Assembly (NCBI GenBank): GCA_035283065.1
Contig: DATEUP010000227.1
Location: 1 to 11,341 of the forward strand
Length of the DNA: 11,341 nucleotides
Direction: 5' to 3'
Source of the DNA: DATEUP01 sp035283065
GTDB taxonomy: Archaea > Thermoplasmatota > DTKX01 > DATEUP01
The notes beneath the pieces were generated by a model. That model saw nothing but the letters and a program-made list of their open reading frames with translations, made no database searches and was not told where the DNA came from. Positions within the stretch are counted from its first letter, which is position 1. The number at the start of each line of letters is the position of its first letter. The position numbers and the translations under genes were made by a program. Positions 1-7,025 of the stretch are shown one piece after another.

Positions 1-130
1 GCGCCCGCCGGGCAAGGGACGCGCCCCCGCCGCGCCGGACGACGGGAGACGTGGAGGGCGGCGCGGCAGATCGCCCAAAGACGGGTGAGCGGCCGGCCGG
101 GCCCCGCAAACGCAAGTGAAGCGCGCGCTT
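1..130. other. Left-edge stretch with possible tail of a plus-strand gene
   Basis: No gene can be assigned with certainty. Plus-strand frame 3 is open from the window edge to a TGA at 117-119 and would encode a charged, proline- and arginine-rich tail ending in PAGPRKRK. If real, this gene would converge on the RND gene whose stop lies at 131-133, leaving an 11-base gap. Frame 2 is also open, to a TGA at 86-88, and GC-rich DNA opens many frames by chance, so the choice is ambiguous. No T-run or stem-loop terminator was seen between the two putative stops. Confidence 0.25.
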
Positions 131-3100
131 TCAGGCGACCGCGTCGCGCCCGACGGCCCCCGTCGCGCGGGCAAGGAGGAGCACGAGGACCGGCATGACG
201 AGGATCGAGTAGAGGAAAGCGAAGACGATCGACGCAGCGAAGATGAGCCCGTAGCTTTGGACGACCGGAACGGGCGCAGCCACGAGGATGAGGAACCCGA
301 GGGCCGTCGTCGCGGAGGCTTCAAGGAGCGGTGCGCCCGCCTCGCGCACCATCTCGTCGGCGGCTTGGACCGGGTCCTTGTGGCGCCGGAGTTCGCGGTA
401 GAACGAGTAGGAGATGTGGATCGCGTAGAGGTCGCCCATCCCGACCGTGGTCGTGGCGATCATGACGGTCATCATGTTGAGCGAGAGCCCGGCAAGGACC
501 ATCGCGCCGAGCGTCCATGCGACCGCGATGAGCGTCGGGGCAATCGTGAGGGCGCCAAGGGCAAGGGACCTGAACGCCGCGAAGAAGAACACCGTGAGGA
601 TGACGAGTGCGGCGACGAGGGTCCAGAGGACGGACTGCCAGCCCGATTCGACGACGGCCTCCATCACCTCGCGGTTGAGCAGGGCAAGGCCGGAGACCGA
701 CACGGCGGTCACGGACGCCGAGAGGGAGGGGTCGCGAAGCGGGGCCGCGTCGGCCTCCAAGGCTGCGGAGAGCGTCGCGCCGTTTTCGACGGCGCGCTTG
801 GCCTCGACCTGCAGTGCCGCGCGGTCGTAGCCCCCCGGGCCCTTGTGGAGGAGTTCCGCGGTGCTGCCGGCCGGGTCGGAGAGGAGCGCGTCATAGACCG
901 CCTGAAGTTGGCCCGCCGTAAGGTTGTCCGCGGCGTCGAGCCGGCGGTCGCCGTTGAAGTCCGCGGCGCGGAAGGCGGCGTCGAATGAGGGCAGGTACCC
1001 CCGGGCCGCCGACCCCTCGAGGGCATGGAGGGCGGCCTGCGCTTCGATTTGCGAAACGATCGAGCGTGTGCCCGCGCGCCCGGCCTCGAACACGACGAAG
1101 GGGTCGCCTTGCACGTTTGCCTGCGCCTGCCGGAGCGCGAGGAACACCGCGGGCTCGTCGACGCGCCCCTCCACGACGATCGAGACGCGCTCGATCGAGG
1201 CGGGGTACCCGTCTTGCGCGGCGTTGAGCGCGCGGACGGAGTCGAGGTCGCGCGCTGTGATCTGGTCGTAGGAAAACGTCGTGGAAAGCGTCGTCGCGCC
1301 GAGGGCGGAAGCCGCCGTGAGGAGGGCGACGACAGCCAGGGCCGACCACGGGTGGCGCACGGCTTTTTCGACGGCCCGAAGGAGGGCTCGTTCCGCGCCG
1401 CTGGGGCCCGCGGGAGGCGCTTTCACGGTGCGGGGCGCCCCTGCCCCTCCTTGCGCACCCCGGAGCTTCGCCCCGCGCCGCTCGAGGCTCTCGTCGCGCC
1501 AGACGGTGGCGGCCGGCACCAGGGTGACGGTGAGGAGGAAGGAGAAACCGAGGCCGAGCGCCAAGAGGAGCCCGAAGTCTTTGATGAGCGCGAGGTCCGA
1601 CCCTCCAAACGAGAGGAACGAGAGGCCGTTCGTGACCGTCGCCAGGAAGAGGACGCCGCCGACGCCCAGAACGGCGCCGAGGGCGGCCTTCGTTGGCGCG
1701 AGGTGAAGGTCCCGCTTGCGCCGGTACCCGACGGTCCAGTGGACGGCATAGTCCTCGGCAAGCCCGATGAGCAGGACGGGGATCACTTGGGTGACCGGGT
1801 TGATCGCGATCCCAAGCATGGCGGCCGTCCCGAGGACCCAAACCACCGTGGCCCCGAGGAGCGTGAGCGTGAGCGCCACGTCAAAGGGGCGGCGGTACAC
1901 GGCGTAGAGCGCAACGCCCATCACGAGCAGCATGGTGAGTGCGAAGAGCACGACGGAGAGGTCCATGGCCTTCTGCGTGTCGTACCACATGAGCCCGAAG
2001 CCGAACGCCGCATAGGAAACGCCGCCCGAGGCGCGCGCGTGCGCGAGGTCGCGCAGCGCGCTCTCGCGCTGGCCAAGCGCCGATCGCTCGAGGGAGCCGT
2101 TGAAGAGGAAGAGGACGAGCGTCCCCTTGGCCGTCACGTTCGCGCCGGAGGCCGTGAAGTCGCTCGGCAGGAGCGCGCGCGCCGCAAATCCGTGCGCCTC
2201 GCGAAGCGCCCGTTCCACGCCGGGGTCGGAGGCGGCCACCGCGGCTTCGAAGGGGGCGAAGCGGAGGTCGCCTTGAGGCAGGCCGCCGACCCGGGCAGGC
2301 GCGCGCTCGGTCGTATTGAGGAGCACGCTGAGGGTGAGCGACACGCCGGAGTCGCCAAGCGCGCGAAGGCGCGCGGCGGCCTCGGCGCGGGTCGAGGGGA
2401 GCGGCGGGGGCGGCACGCCCCCGAGGTGCGTGAGGGTGAGGTCGGCGCCGAGGAACGCCTGGGCCGCCACGAGTCCTTTCGTGCCGTTCGAAAGGGCCGC
2501 GCTGGAAAACAGGGCCGAAAGGCCCTCGATGCTTCCGATGAGCGGCGGGAGGAGCGCAGCAGCGGTGCCCTCAAGCCCTCCCCGGGGCGAGGCGAGCCCG
2601 AAGGCCAAGAGGGCGAGGCTCGCGCCGGCCACGCGGGCGAAGAGTGCGGGGTTCTGGCTGCCCTCGAGGGCGGCCTCGAGCGACCGCGCGGCGCCCTCGA
2701 GGAGCGACGAGAGGGAGCGAAGGTCGCTTTCGGCGAGCCCCGAGGAGGGCGCGGCCGCGGAAAAGGCAAAGGAAGCGCGGGCCACCGATGCGAAAGCCCC
2801 ATGCGCGGCCGGAGGCTCGCCCGAGGCGAACCGGAGCGAGGCCTCCTCAAGCGTGAGGGCGGTAAGGGAGAGGAGGTCTTCCTCGGAGGAGGGCATAAGG
2901 CCCCGGTCCTCGAAGTCCGTGGCCTTGAGGATCCAGCCGGCTGCGCGCGAGGCGGAGAGGGCCGAAGGCGTCTCCCCTCCGGCGGAAACCGCCTCCTCGA
3001 AGGCCCGCAGCGCGTGCGCGAGCGCGGCGCTCGCGTTGAGGTCGATGCGGTGCGCCGGCTGGGCCGACGTGTTGACGACGTTCCGGACCTCCACGGAGAC

Positions 3101-4588
3101 CATGGATGCGGCGAGCGCCAGGGTCGACCGAGGTTCGGGCAGGGCCATGAGTTCGACGAGCGTGGCAAACGTGTCGTTGAGGAAGACGACCATCGTGTGG
3201 ACCCTCTCGTAACTCGAGGGGTCGGTGAAGATCCCGAGAGCGTTGAGGTTCTCGAGGTTCCCGAGGAACCCCGTCGTCGACAGCGAGAGGTTCGAGGCGG
3301 CGGCGGCAAGCTCAGCCACCGAGGCGCCGGGGGCCTCGAGCTTCGAGGCGTTTTCGTTGAGCGCCGCGCTGTAGGAGTCGTAGGAGATGTTGCTCTGGGG
3401 GACGTTGAGGTCGAGGCCACGGGTCCCCATCTCGGCAAATGCCTCAAAGAGCCGCGCAAAAAGCGCGAGAGCGGCCTGCCGCGCTTCCCGGCTGGCCGTC
3501 CCCTCAAGAAGGCCCGAGAGGTCGAGCGCCATCGCCCTGACCCCCGCCACGGCCTCGGAGTCGCCGACGGGCGAAAGGCGGTCGACAAGCAGGAGCGCGC
3601 GCACAAGCTCGCCCAACGCGCCCGTGAAGAGGCCCGAGGTGGTTGCAGGCGATGCAGGGTCAAGCGCGGCGCAGAGGTTTTGGAGGAACGCCGAGGTCGA
3701 GGAGGCGTTTGCCGCATCGAGGTCGAGGACATCGCGCAGCGCCACGAAGGAGCGGACGAGGAACGTGGCGGAGGCGGCTTTCGAGGCTCCCGTGGCGTTC
3801 GAGAGGAGTTCCGCCGACGCGGCAAGGACGAGCGCGCGGGCGGCGGCAAGGGCCCCGTCCTGCGGGTCAAGCGGCGCGCGCGGCTGCGACCAATTCGCGA
3901 GCATTGCGGGCGCGAGCAACAGGGCCGAGGCCTCGCCCTTCCACGCGGGGTCAGCGCCGGATAGGAGGGTGACCTGGAGTTCAGGCAGGAGCGTATCGAG
4001 CAGCGCGTGCTCGAACTGCGGCCCATGGCTTCGCGCGAGCTCCCGGATCGCGGAGAGCAGCGCGACGACTTGGGAAGCCTGGCGGACCGCCCGGTCTACC
4101 GAAGCGGGGTCGCCGGTCGTGTTCAGCGTGGCGGCAAGGGCGGCCGCGAGGGGCTCGAATTGCGCCGCGCGGTGCTCGAGGACGGCGTCGGCCTCCGCAA
4201 CGAGGTCCGCGAGGGACACGGCGTTTCGGTCGGGGTCCCGGGGGAAGCGGAACGCCTCCGCGACGGAAGGGTCGCTAAGGGCCGCGTCCTCGAGCTCGAG
4301 GAGCGCCGCCATGGCCTCGGCCCCGACGATGTTGCCGTCGGAGTCCTCGGCGAGCACCCCGACGTACTCGGTGACTCCGAAGGCGGCCGCCGCGCCATGG
4401 TAGGCGTCGGTGCGCGGCCCCTTGGGGAGCCACATCTCCTCGCTGTTTACGAGCGCAAGCTGCGGCAGGAGCGAAGCGAGGATGAGCGTGGCGGCGGCAA
4501 GCACCGCAACCGTGGCGCGCGGCGCGCCCGTGGCCGCGAGGGTGAGCGCCTCCGCGGCGGCGCGCGGGGCAAGGAGAAGGCGGCTCAA
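131..4588 (-). CDS. Giant RND/MMPL-family membrane transporter-like protein
   Basis: This is a 1485-residue polytopic membrane protein of the RND superfamily (MMPL/HpnN-like branch), whose members export lipids or hydrophobic compounds using ion gradients; the substrate here is unknown. Twelve hydrophobic segments fit the duplicated 6+6 plan: about 26-47, 876-898, 903-925, 930-952, 967-987, 1000-1028, then 1080-1098, 1318-1338, 1343-1366, 1369-1393, 1417-1437 and 1444-1473. The fourth helix of half one carries the family motif GLAEDYAVH (942-950). The matching site in half two reads GMGDLYAIH (1383-1391). Ectodomain one (about 48-875) is Ala/Leu/Ser-rich, probably helical, with about 14 N-glycosylation sequons. 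It is far larger than the few hundred residues usual in this family. Ectodomain two (about 1100-1315) holds an EF-hand/dockerin-like loop at 1210-1221. The start is a TTG at 4588; no earlier in-frame start exists after the TAA at 4658-4660, and the next obvious one (GTG, V29) would cut into helix 1. An SD-like GGTGAGG lies about 20 bases upstream, too far to be a normal site. pyrH lies 103 bases upstream on the same strand, but this gene has its own TATA element. Family assignment is firm; transport activity is inferred. Confidence 0.88.
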   Translation of the reverse strand: MSRLLLAPRAAAEALTLAATGAPRATVAVLAAATLILASLLPQLALVNSEEMWLPKGPRTDAYHGAAAAFGVTEYVGVLAEDSDGNIVGAEAMAALLELEDAALSDPSVAEAFRFPRDPDRNAVSLADLVAEADAVLEHRAAQFEPLAAALAATLNTTGDPASVDRAVRQASQVVALLSAIRELARSHGPQFEHALLDTLLPELQVTLLSGADPAWKGEASALLLAPAMLANWSQPRAPLDPQDGALAAARALVLAASAELLSNATGASKAASATFLVRSFVALRDVLDLDAANASSTSAFLQNLCAALDPASPATTSGLFTGALGELVRALLLVDRLSPVGDSEAVAGVRAMALDLSGLLEGTASREARQAALALFARLFEAFAEMGTRGLDLNVPQSNISYDSYSAALNENASKLEAPGASVAELAAAASNLSLSTTGFLGNLENLNALGIFTDPSSYERVHTMVVFLNDTFATLVELMALPEPRSTLALAASMVSVEVRNVVNTSAQPAHRIDLNASAALAHALRAFEEAVSAGGETPSALSASRAAGWILKATDFEDRGLMPSSEEDLLSLTALTLEEASLRFASGEPPAAHGAFASVARASFAFSAAAPSSGLAESDLRSLSSLLEGAARSLEAALEGSQNPALFARVAGASLALLAFGLASPRGGLEGTAAALLPPLIGSIEGLSALFSSAALSNGTKGLVAAQAFLGADLTLTHLGGVPPPPLPSTRAEAAARLRALGDSGVSLTLSVLLNTTERAPARVGGLPQGDLRFAPFEAAVAASDPGVERALREAHGFAARALLPSDFTASGANVTAKGTLVLFLFNGSLERSALGQRESALRDLAHARASGGVSYAAFGFGLMWYDTQKAMDLSVVLFALTMLLVMGVALYAVYRRPFDVALTLTLLGATVVWVLGTAAMLGIAINPVTQVIPVLLIGLAEDYAVHWTVGYRRKRDLHLAPTKAALGAVLGVGGVLFLATVTNGLSFLSFGGSDLALIKDFGLLLALGLGFSFLLTVTLVPAATVWRDESLERRGAKLRGAQGGAGAPRTVKAPPAGPSGAERALLRAVEKAVRHPWSALAVVALLTAASALGATTLSTTFSYDQITARDLDSVRALNAAQDGYPASIERVSIVVEGRVDEPAVFLALRQAQANVQGDPFVVFEAGRAGTRSIVSQIEAQAALHALEGSAARGYLPSFDAAFRAADFNGDRRLDAADNLTAGQLQAVYDALLSDPAGSTAELLHKGPGGYDRAALQVEAKRAVENGATLSAALEADAAPLRDPSLSASVTAVSVSGLALLNREVMEAVVESGWQSVLWTLVAALVILTVFFFAAFRSLALGALTIAPTLIAVAWTLGAMVLAGLSLNMMTVMIATTTVGMGDLYAIHISYSFYRELRRHKDPVQAADEMVREAGAPLLEASATTALGFLILVAAPVPVVQSYGLIFAASIVFAFLYSILVMPVLVLLLARATGAVGRDAVA

Positions 4589-4655
4589 GGCGAGTTCCCC
4601 GTGCCTGGCCTCACCAAGAAAGGTGGCGGCAGGGAAAACCCACGGGCCCGCGCCA

Positions 4656-4666
4656 ATTTAAGGGGT
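4656..4666 (-). promoter_or_regulatory. TATA/BRE-like promoter of the RND gene
   Basis: On the minus strand this reads ACCCCTTAAAT, a 9/11 match to the AACCTTTAAAT element before the other genes here. Archaeal initiation about 26 bases downstream of the TATA centre puts the transcript start near 4632, giving a leader of about 45 bases before the TTG start. It lies in the 103-base gap between pyrH and the RND gene, so the latter can be transcribed independently. The start point is predicted, not observed. Confidence 0.55.
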
Positions 4667-4691
4667 TGGGGGGCGCACGGACGGGTCGAGC

Positions 4692-5399
4692 CTAGGGCGC
4701 CTTGTCCGGCACGACGAGCGTCCCCTTGAACGGCCGGCCTTCGGCGGCGGCGCGCATCGCGTCGAAGTCCCGCCCGTGCAATACGCAGGTGTGCAGCCCT
4801 GAGCGTTGGATGATCTTGCAGCCCATCGCGTCGATCACGCCGGTCGAGCCGGCCTCGGCGGTCGAGGACGCGGTGAGGGCGACAAGTTCAGAGGCCGTGA
4901 GCCTCTCGATGCGCTTCGCGCCGCGGTCGAGCTTCGGGTCGGCCGTGTAGACGCCGTCGACATTCGTGAGGATGAGGACGCGGAGCGCCCGCGCGCGCTC
5001 TCCAAGCATCACGGCGACCGCGTCGGTCGTGTGCCCCGGGTGCGTGCCGCCCATCACGATGATCGGGTGGAAGAGCGAAGCCTCAACGGCCGCCTCGAAG
5101 TCGTGGGGCACGCGCCCGAGGGCCGCCTTCCCAAGCGCCGCGATCAGCATGCGGGCGTTCAGCCTCGTCGCCTCAATCCCGACCTGGTCGAGCGTCGTCT
5201 CCTCCGCGCCAAGCTGCCGGGCGGCCTGGATGTACGTCCGCGCCAGGCGCCCGCCGCCCACGACCACGAAGACCCGGAAGCGCTCGGCAAGGCTCTGGAG
5301 TTCGAGGGCAAACTGGCGGATGTACGCGACATCGGGGGCGTCCGGGATCATGATCGAGCCGCCCGCGGAAATCGCGAGCGCGGGGAGCTCGCCTTGCAC
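4692..5399 (-). CDS. pyrH: UMP kinase, archaeal type
   Basis: This cytoplasmic enzyme phosphorylates UMP to UDP with ATP, the step after UMP formation in pyrimidine nucleotide synthesis. It belongs to the amino-acid kinase fold family. The 235-residue product shows the family's motifs in order: the N-terminal glycine loop AGGS (12-15), the nucleotide-binding VVGGGRLARTY (46-56), TRLNA (78-82), the UMP-site stretch GGTHPGHTTDAVA (117-129), TNVDGVYTADPK (145-156) and a C-terminal GT (226-227). The GGS loop without the bacterial KxSGE-type start and the GHTTDAVA motif mark the archaeal subgroup, and length is normal to slightly long. The start is a GTG at 5397-5399. It places the first beta-strand immediately after the N-terminus, as expected, and coincides with the predicted transcript start, so the mRNA is probably leaderless. 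The stop is TAG at 4692-4694. prf1 is divergent, and the RND gene follows on the same strand with its own promoter. Confidence 0.95.
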   Translation of the reverse strand: MQGELPALAISAGGSIMIPDAPDVAYIRQFALELQSLAERFRVFVVVGGGRLARTYIQAARQLGAEETTLDQVGIEATRLNARMLIAALGKAALGRVPHDFEAAVEASLFHPIIVMGGTHPGHTTDAVAVMLGERARALRVLILTNVDGVYTADPKLDRGAKRIERLTASELVALTASSTAEAGSTGVIDAMGCKIIQRSGLHTCVLHGRDFDAMRAAAEGRPFKGTLVVPDKAP

Positions 5400-5422
5400 G
5401 CGCGGGCAAGCGGCCCCGCCCG

Positions 5423-5433
5423 ATTAATAGGTT
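5423..5433 (-). promoter_or_regulatory. TATA/BRE-like promoter of pyrH
   Basis: The minus strand reads AACCTATTAAT. The AT-rich core is centred near 5426, about 27 bases before the GTG start of pyrH, so the predicted transcript begins at or within a base or two of the start codon. No Shine-Dalgarno sequence is needed in that arrangement and no convincing one is seen. Confidence 0.65.
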
Positions 5434-5468
5434 CTTGGCGGCGGCCCACCGCTTCGCGCGCGGGTCAA

Positions 5469-5479
5469 AACCTTCAAGT
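5469..5479 (+). promoter_or_regulatory. Candidate TATA/BRE-like promoter of prf1
   Basis: The sequence AACCTTCAAGT matches the element before the surface-protein gene at 9 of 11 positions, but the TATA core carries C and G substitutions, so it is a weaker box. The predicted transcript start is near 5502. It is the only AT-richer stretch on the plus strand upstream of prf1, the remaining leader being GC-rich. Confidence 0.45.
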
Positions 5480-5485
5480 AGCACG

Positions 5486-5503
5486 GGCTCCCACGCGGGA
5501 GCC
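5486..5503. repeat. Perfect 7-bp inverted repeat at predicted prf1 start site
   Basis: GGCTCCC (5486-5492) and GGGAGCC (5497-5503) are exact reverse complements separated by ACGC. The repeat falls between the candidate prf1 TATA element and its predicted transcript start. A DNA operator is therefore as likely as an RNA hairpin, because most of the repeat would lie upstream of the RNA. Chance occurrence in GC-rich DNA cannot be excluded. Confidence 0.5.
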
Positions 5504-5522
5504 AAGGAAGGTTGCCCGATCC

Positions 5523-5585
5523 ATGTCGCGCCCCTCGCACGAGGCCCCTCACGGCAAGCGAGCGGACGCGGCCCGCGACTCCTGA
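5523..5585 (+). other. Possible 20-codon leader ORF upstream of prf1
   Basis: An ATG at 5523 opens 20 codons ending in TGA at 5583-5585. It begins about 21 bases after the predicted prf1 transcript start and follows a purine-rich AAGGAAGG (5504-5511). It is in the same frame as prf1, but a second in-frame TGA at 5652-5654 separates it from the prf1 start. The peptide is basic and resembles no family I recognise. The frame is open far upstream, antisense to pyrH, so openness alone is weak evidence. Confidence 0.2.
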
Positions 5586-5656
5586 CTCACGCCCGGGCGG
5601 ACCGCTTTGCGCGCGCTGCGCGCCCTTCCCGCGGCCCCCCACAAACCCGCCTGAAC

Positions 5657-5664
5657 GAGAGGAG
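5657..5664 (+). promoter_or_regulatory. Shine-Dalgarno-like site of prf1
   Basis: The purine run GAGAGGAG lies 11 bases before the prf1 ATG and can pair with the CCUCC core at the archaeal 16S rRNA 3' end. It supports the ATG at 5676 as the start and contrasts with the leaderless look of pyrH. Confidence 0.5.
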
Positions 5665-5675
5665 CGCGACCCCGG

Positions 5676-6923
5676 ATGCCCGAAGAAGCCGACGAAGCCC
5701 AGGAGCAGCTGCGCGCCTATGAGTTCCGGAGGGCCCTCGAGGAGATCAAGAAGGTCAAGGGGCGCGGCACCGAGCTCATCTCCGTCTACGTGCCGCCCGG
5801 CCGCCAGATCTCCGACGTAATGGCGCGCCTTAGAAACGAGTACGCCGAGTCCTCGAACATCAAGAGCCGCGTGACCCGCAACCACGTCCTCTGGGCCATC
5901 GAGTCGGCCATGAACAAACTCAAGCAGTACCGGCAGGTCCCCGAAAACGGCCTTGTCATCTTCACGGGCGAGGCGTCCACCGGCGCGGACAAGTACGAGC
6001 AGGTCTCCTTCGTCATCGAGCCGCCTCGCAAGACCACGCTCGACACCTACCGCTGCGACTCGAGCTTCTTCACCGGGCCCCTTGAGGACATGCTCGTGGA
6101 CCGCGACCTCTACGGCGTCGTGATCCTCGACCGCAAGGAGGCGACGGCCGCGCTCCTCCAGGGCAAGCGCATCGAGTACCTCTGGGGGCCCGAGGAGTCG
6201 GGCGTCCAGAGCAAGCACGGGCGCGGCGGCCAGTCCCAGCGGCGCTTCGAGCGGATCATCGAGGACCAGGCGCACCAGTGGTTCGTCAAGGTGGGCGACA
6301 AGATGACCGAGCTCTTCCTCAACCGCCCGATCCAGGCGCTCCTCGTGGGCGGCCCGGGGCCGACGAAGGAGTACTTCGTCTCCGAGGCCTACCTCCACCA
6401 CGAGCTCAAGAAGAAGCTACACAAGCAGCTCTTCGATGTCGGGTACACCGACGAGACGGGGATCAAGGAGCTCCTTGACAAAGCCGAGGGCGAGCTTGCC
6501 GGCCTCGAGCTGGTCAAGGAGCGGCGCCTCATGCGCAGGTTCATGGTCGAGGTCGTGAAGGCGCGCGCCGGGCTCGCGACCTACGGCGAGGCCCATGTGC
6601 GCCAAGCCCTCGAGACCGGTGCCGTGGACACCCTGCTCGTCTCCGAATCCCTGCGCAAGGTCCGCGTCGCGCTCACCTGTCCGACCTGCGGCGCAGCGCG
6701 GGAGGCGACGGTGGACGAAGGCAAGGGAGGGGGGCCGCACCCGTGCCTCAAGTGCCAGGGCCCGATGGCGGTCCAGTCTTCCGCCGAACTCATCCGCGAC
6801 TTCGCCGACAAGGCGGGGCGCTACGGCACACGGGTCGTTTTGGTCTCCACGGAGAGCGACGAGGGGAAGGTCCTGCTCGCGGCCTTTGGGGGGCTCGGCG
6901 CGATCCTGCGGTTCGCCGTGTAG
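5676..6923 (+). CDS. prf1: Peptide chain release factor aRF1
   Basis: This is the archaeal class-1 release factor: in the ribosomal A site it reads all three stop codons and triggers peptidyl-tRNA hydrolysis. It is homologous to eukaryotic eRF1, not bacterial RF1/RF2. The 415-residue length is typical. The N-terminal domain carries GTELISVYVPPG (31-42), the stop-reading NIKS (61-64) and YRCDSSF (125-131), which fits the YxCxxxF signature. The middle domain has the catalytic GGQ (184-186) inside HGRGGQSQRRFE. The C-terminal domain contains the archaeal zinc-finger insertion with Cys at 335, 338, 357 and 360. NIKS and GGQ positions agree closely with human eRF1. No key residue is missing. The ATG start gives the expected N-terminal helix and has an SD-like site 11 bases upstream. 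It is divergent from pyrH and co-directional with the surface-protein gene 102 bases downstream, which has its own promoter. Its own stop is TAG. No prf1 terminator is visible. Confidence 0.98.
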   Translation: MPEEADEAQEQLRAYEFRRALEEIKKVKGRGTELISVYVPPGRQISDVMARLRNEYAESSNIKSRVTRNHVLWAIESAMNKLKQYRQVPENGLVIFTGEASTGADKYEQVSFVIEPPRKTTLDTYRCDSSFFTGPLEDMLVDRDLYGVVILDRKEATAALLQGKRIEYLWGPEESGVQSKHGRGGQSQRRFERIIEDQAHQWFVKVGDKMTELFLNRPIQALLVGGPGPTKEYFVSEAYLHHELKKKLHKQLFDVGYTDETGIKELLDKAEGELAGLELVKERRLMRRFMVEVVKARAGLATYGEAHVRQALETGAVDTLLVSESLRKVRVALTCPTCGAAREATVDEGKGGGPHPCLKCQGPMAVQSSAELIRDFADKAGRYGTRVVLVSTESDEGKVLLAAFGGLGAILRFAV

Positions 6924-6985
6924 TCGTCCGCGGGTCGCAAGTCCGCCGGTGGCCTTGCCGTTGATCCACAGTTCGTGGGTTCCAT

Positions 6986-6996
6986 AACCTTTAAAT
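6986..6996 (+). promoter_or_regulatory. TATA/BRE-like promoter of the surface-protein gene
   Basis: AACCTTTAAAT is the clearest TATA-like box in the window. The predicted transcript start near 7019 lies about seven bases before the ATG at 7026, so the message is nearly leaderless. The position rules against the longer reading from GTG at 6975, which lies upstream of the box. Confidence 0.7.
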
Positions 6997-7025
6997 CACG
7001 TCCTCCAGGTTTTCCCACTCCGCCC

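Larger units (their letters stand above)
5400..5675. other. Divergent pyrH-prf1 intergenic region
   Basis: This 276-base region separates two divergent housekeeping genes. It holds the pyrH promoter element at 5423-5433 (minus) and a prf1 candidate at 5469-5479 (plus), about 35 bases apart. A perfect inverted repeat lies at 5486-5503, a possible 20-codon ORF at 5523-5585 and an SD-like site at 5657-5664. The rest is GC-rich with no AT-rich box nearer prf1, implying a prf1 leader of roughly 170 bases if the predicted start is right. I see no tRNA-like cloverleaf and no terminator. Confidence 0.6.

Noticed and set aside
1025..3964. 979-codon open frame on the plus strand, antisense to the RND gene
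   Set aside because: Its translation is a run of charged and Arg/Gly-rich residues without domains. The minus strand encodes a coherent 12-helix RND protein across the whole stretch. Long antisense frames are expected at this GC content.
4589..4691. pyrH and the RND gene as a single operon
   Set aside because: The 103-base gap contains a separate TATA-like element before the RND gene and there is no functional link. Readthrough cannot be excluded.
5400..5675. tRNA or other structured RNA gene in the divergent intergenic region
   Set aside because: No cloverleaf, T-loop consensus or long paired structure was found beyond the short inverted repeat at 5486-5503.
5424..6401. 325-codon minus-strand frame antisense to prf1
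   Set aside because: It mirrors a fully conserved aRF1 reading frame, and its product has no recognisable family despite some natural-looking Leu/Val content.
6975..7025. Longer N-terminus of the surface protein from GTG at 6975
   Set aside because: The GTG lies upstream of the TATA element at 6986-6996, which would then be inside the coding region. The ATG at 7026 gives a standard signal peptide.
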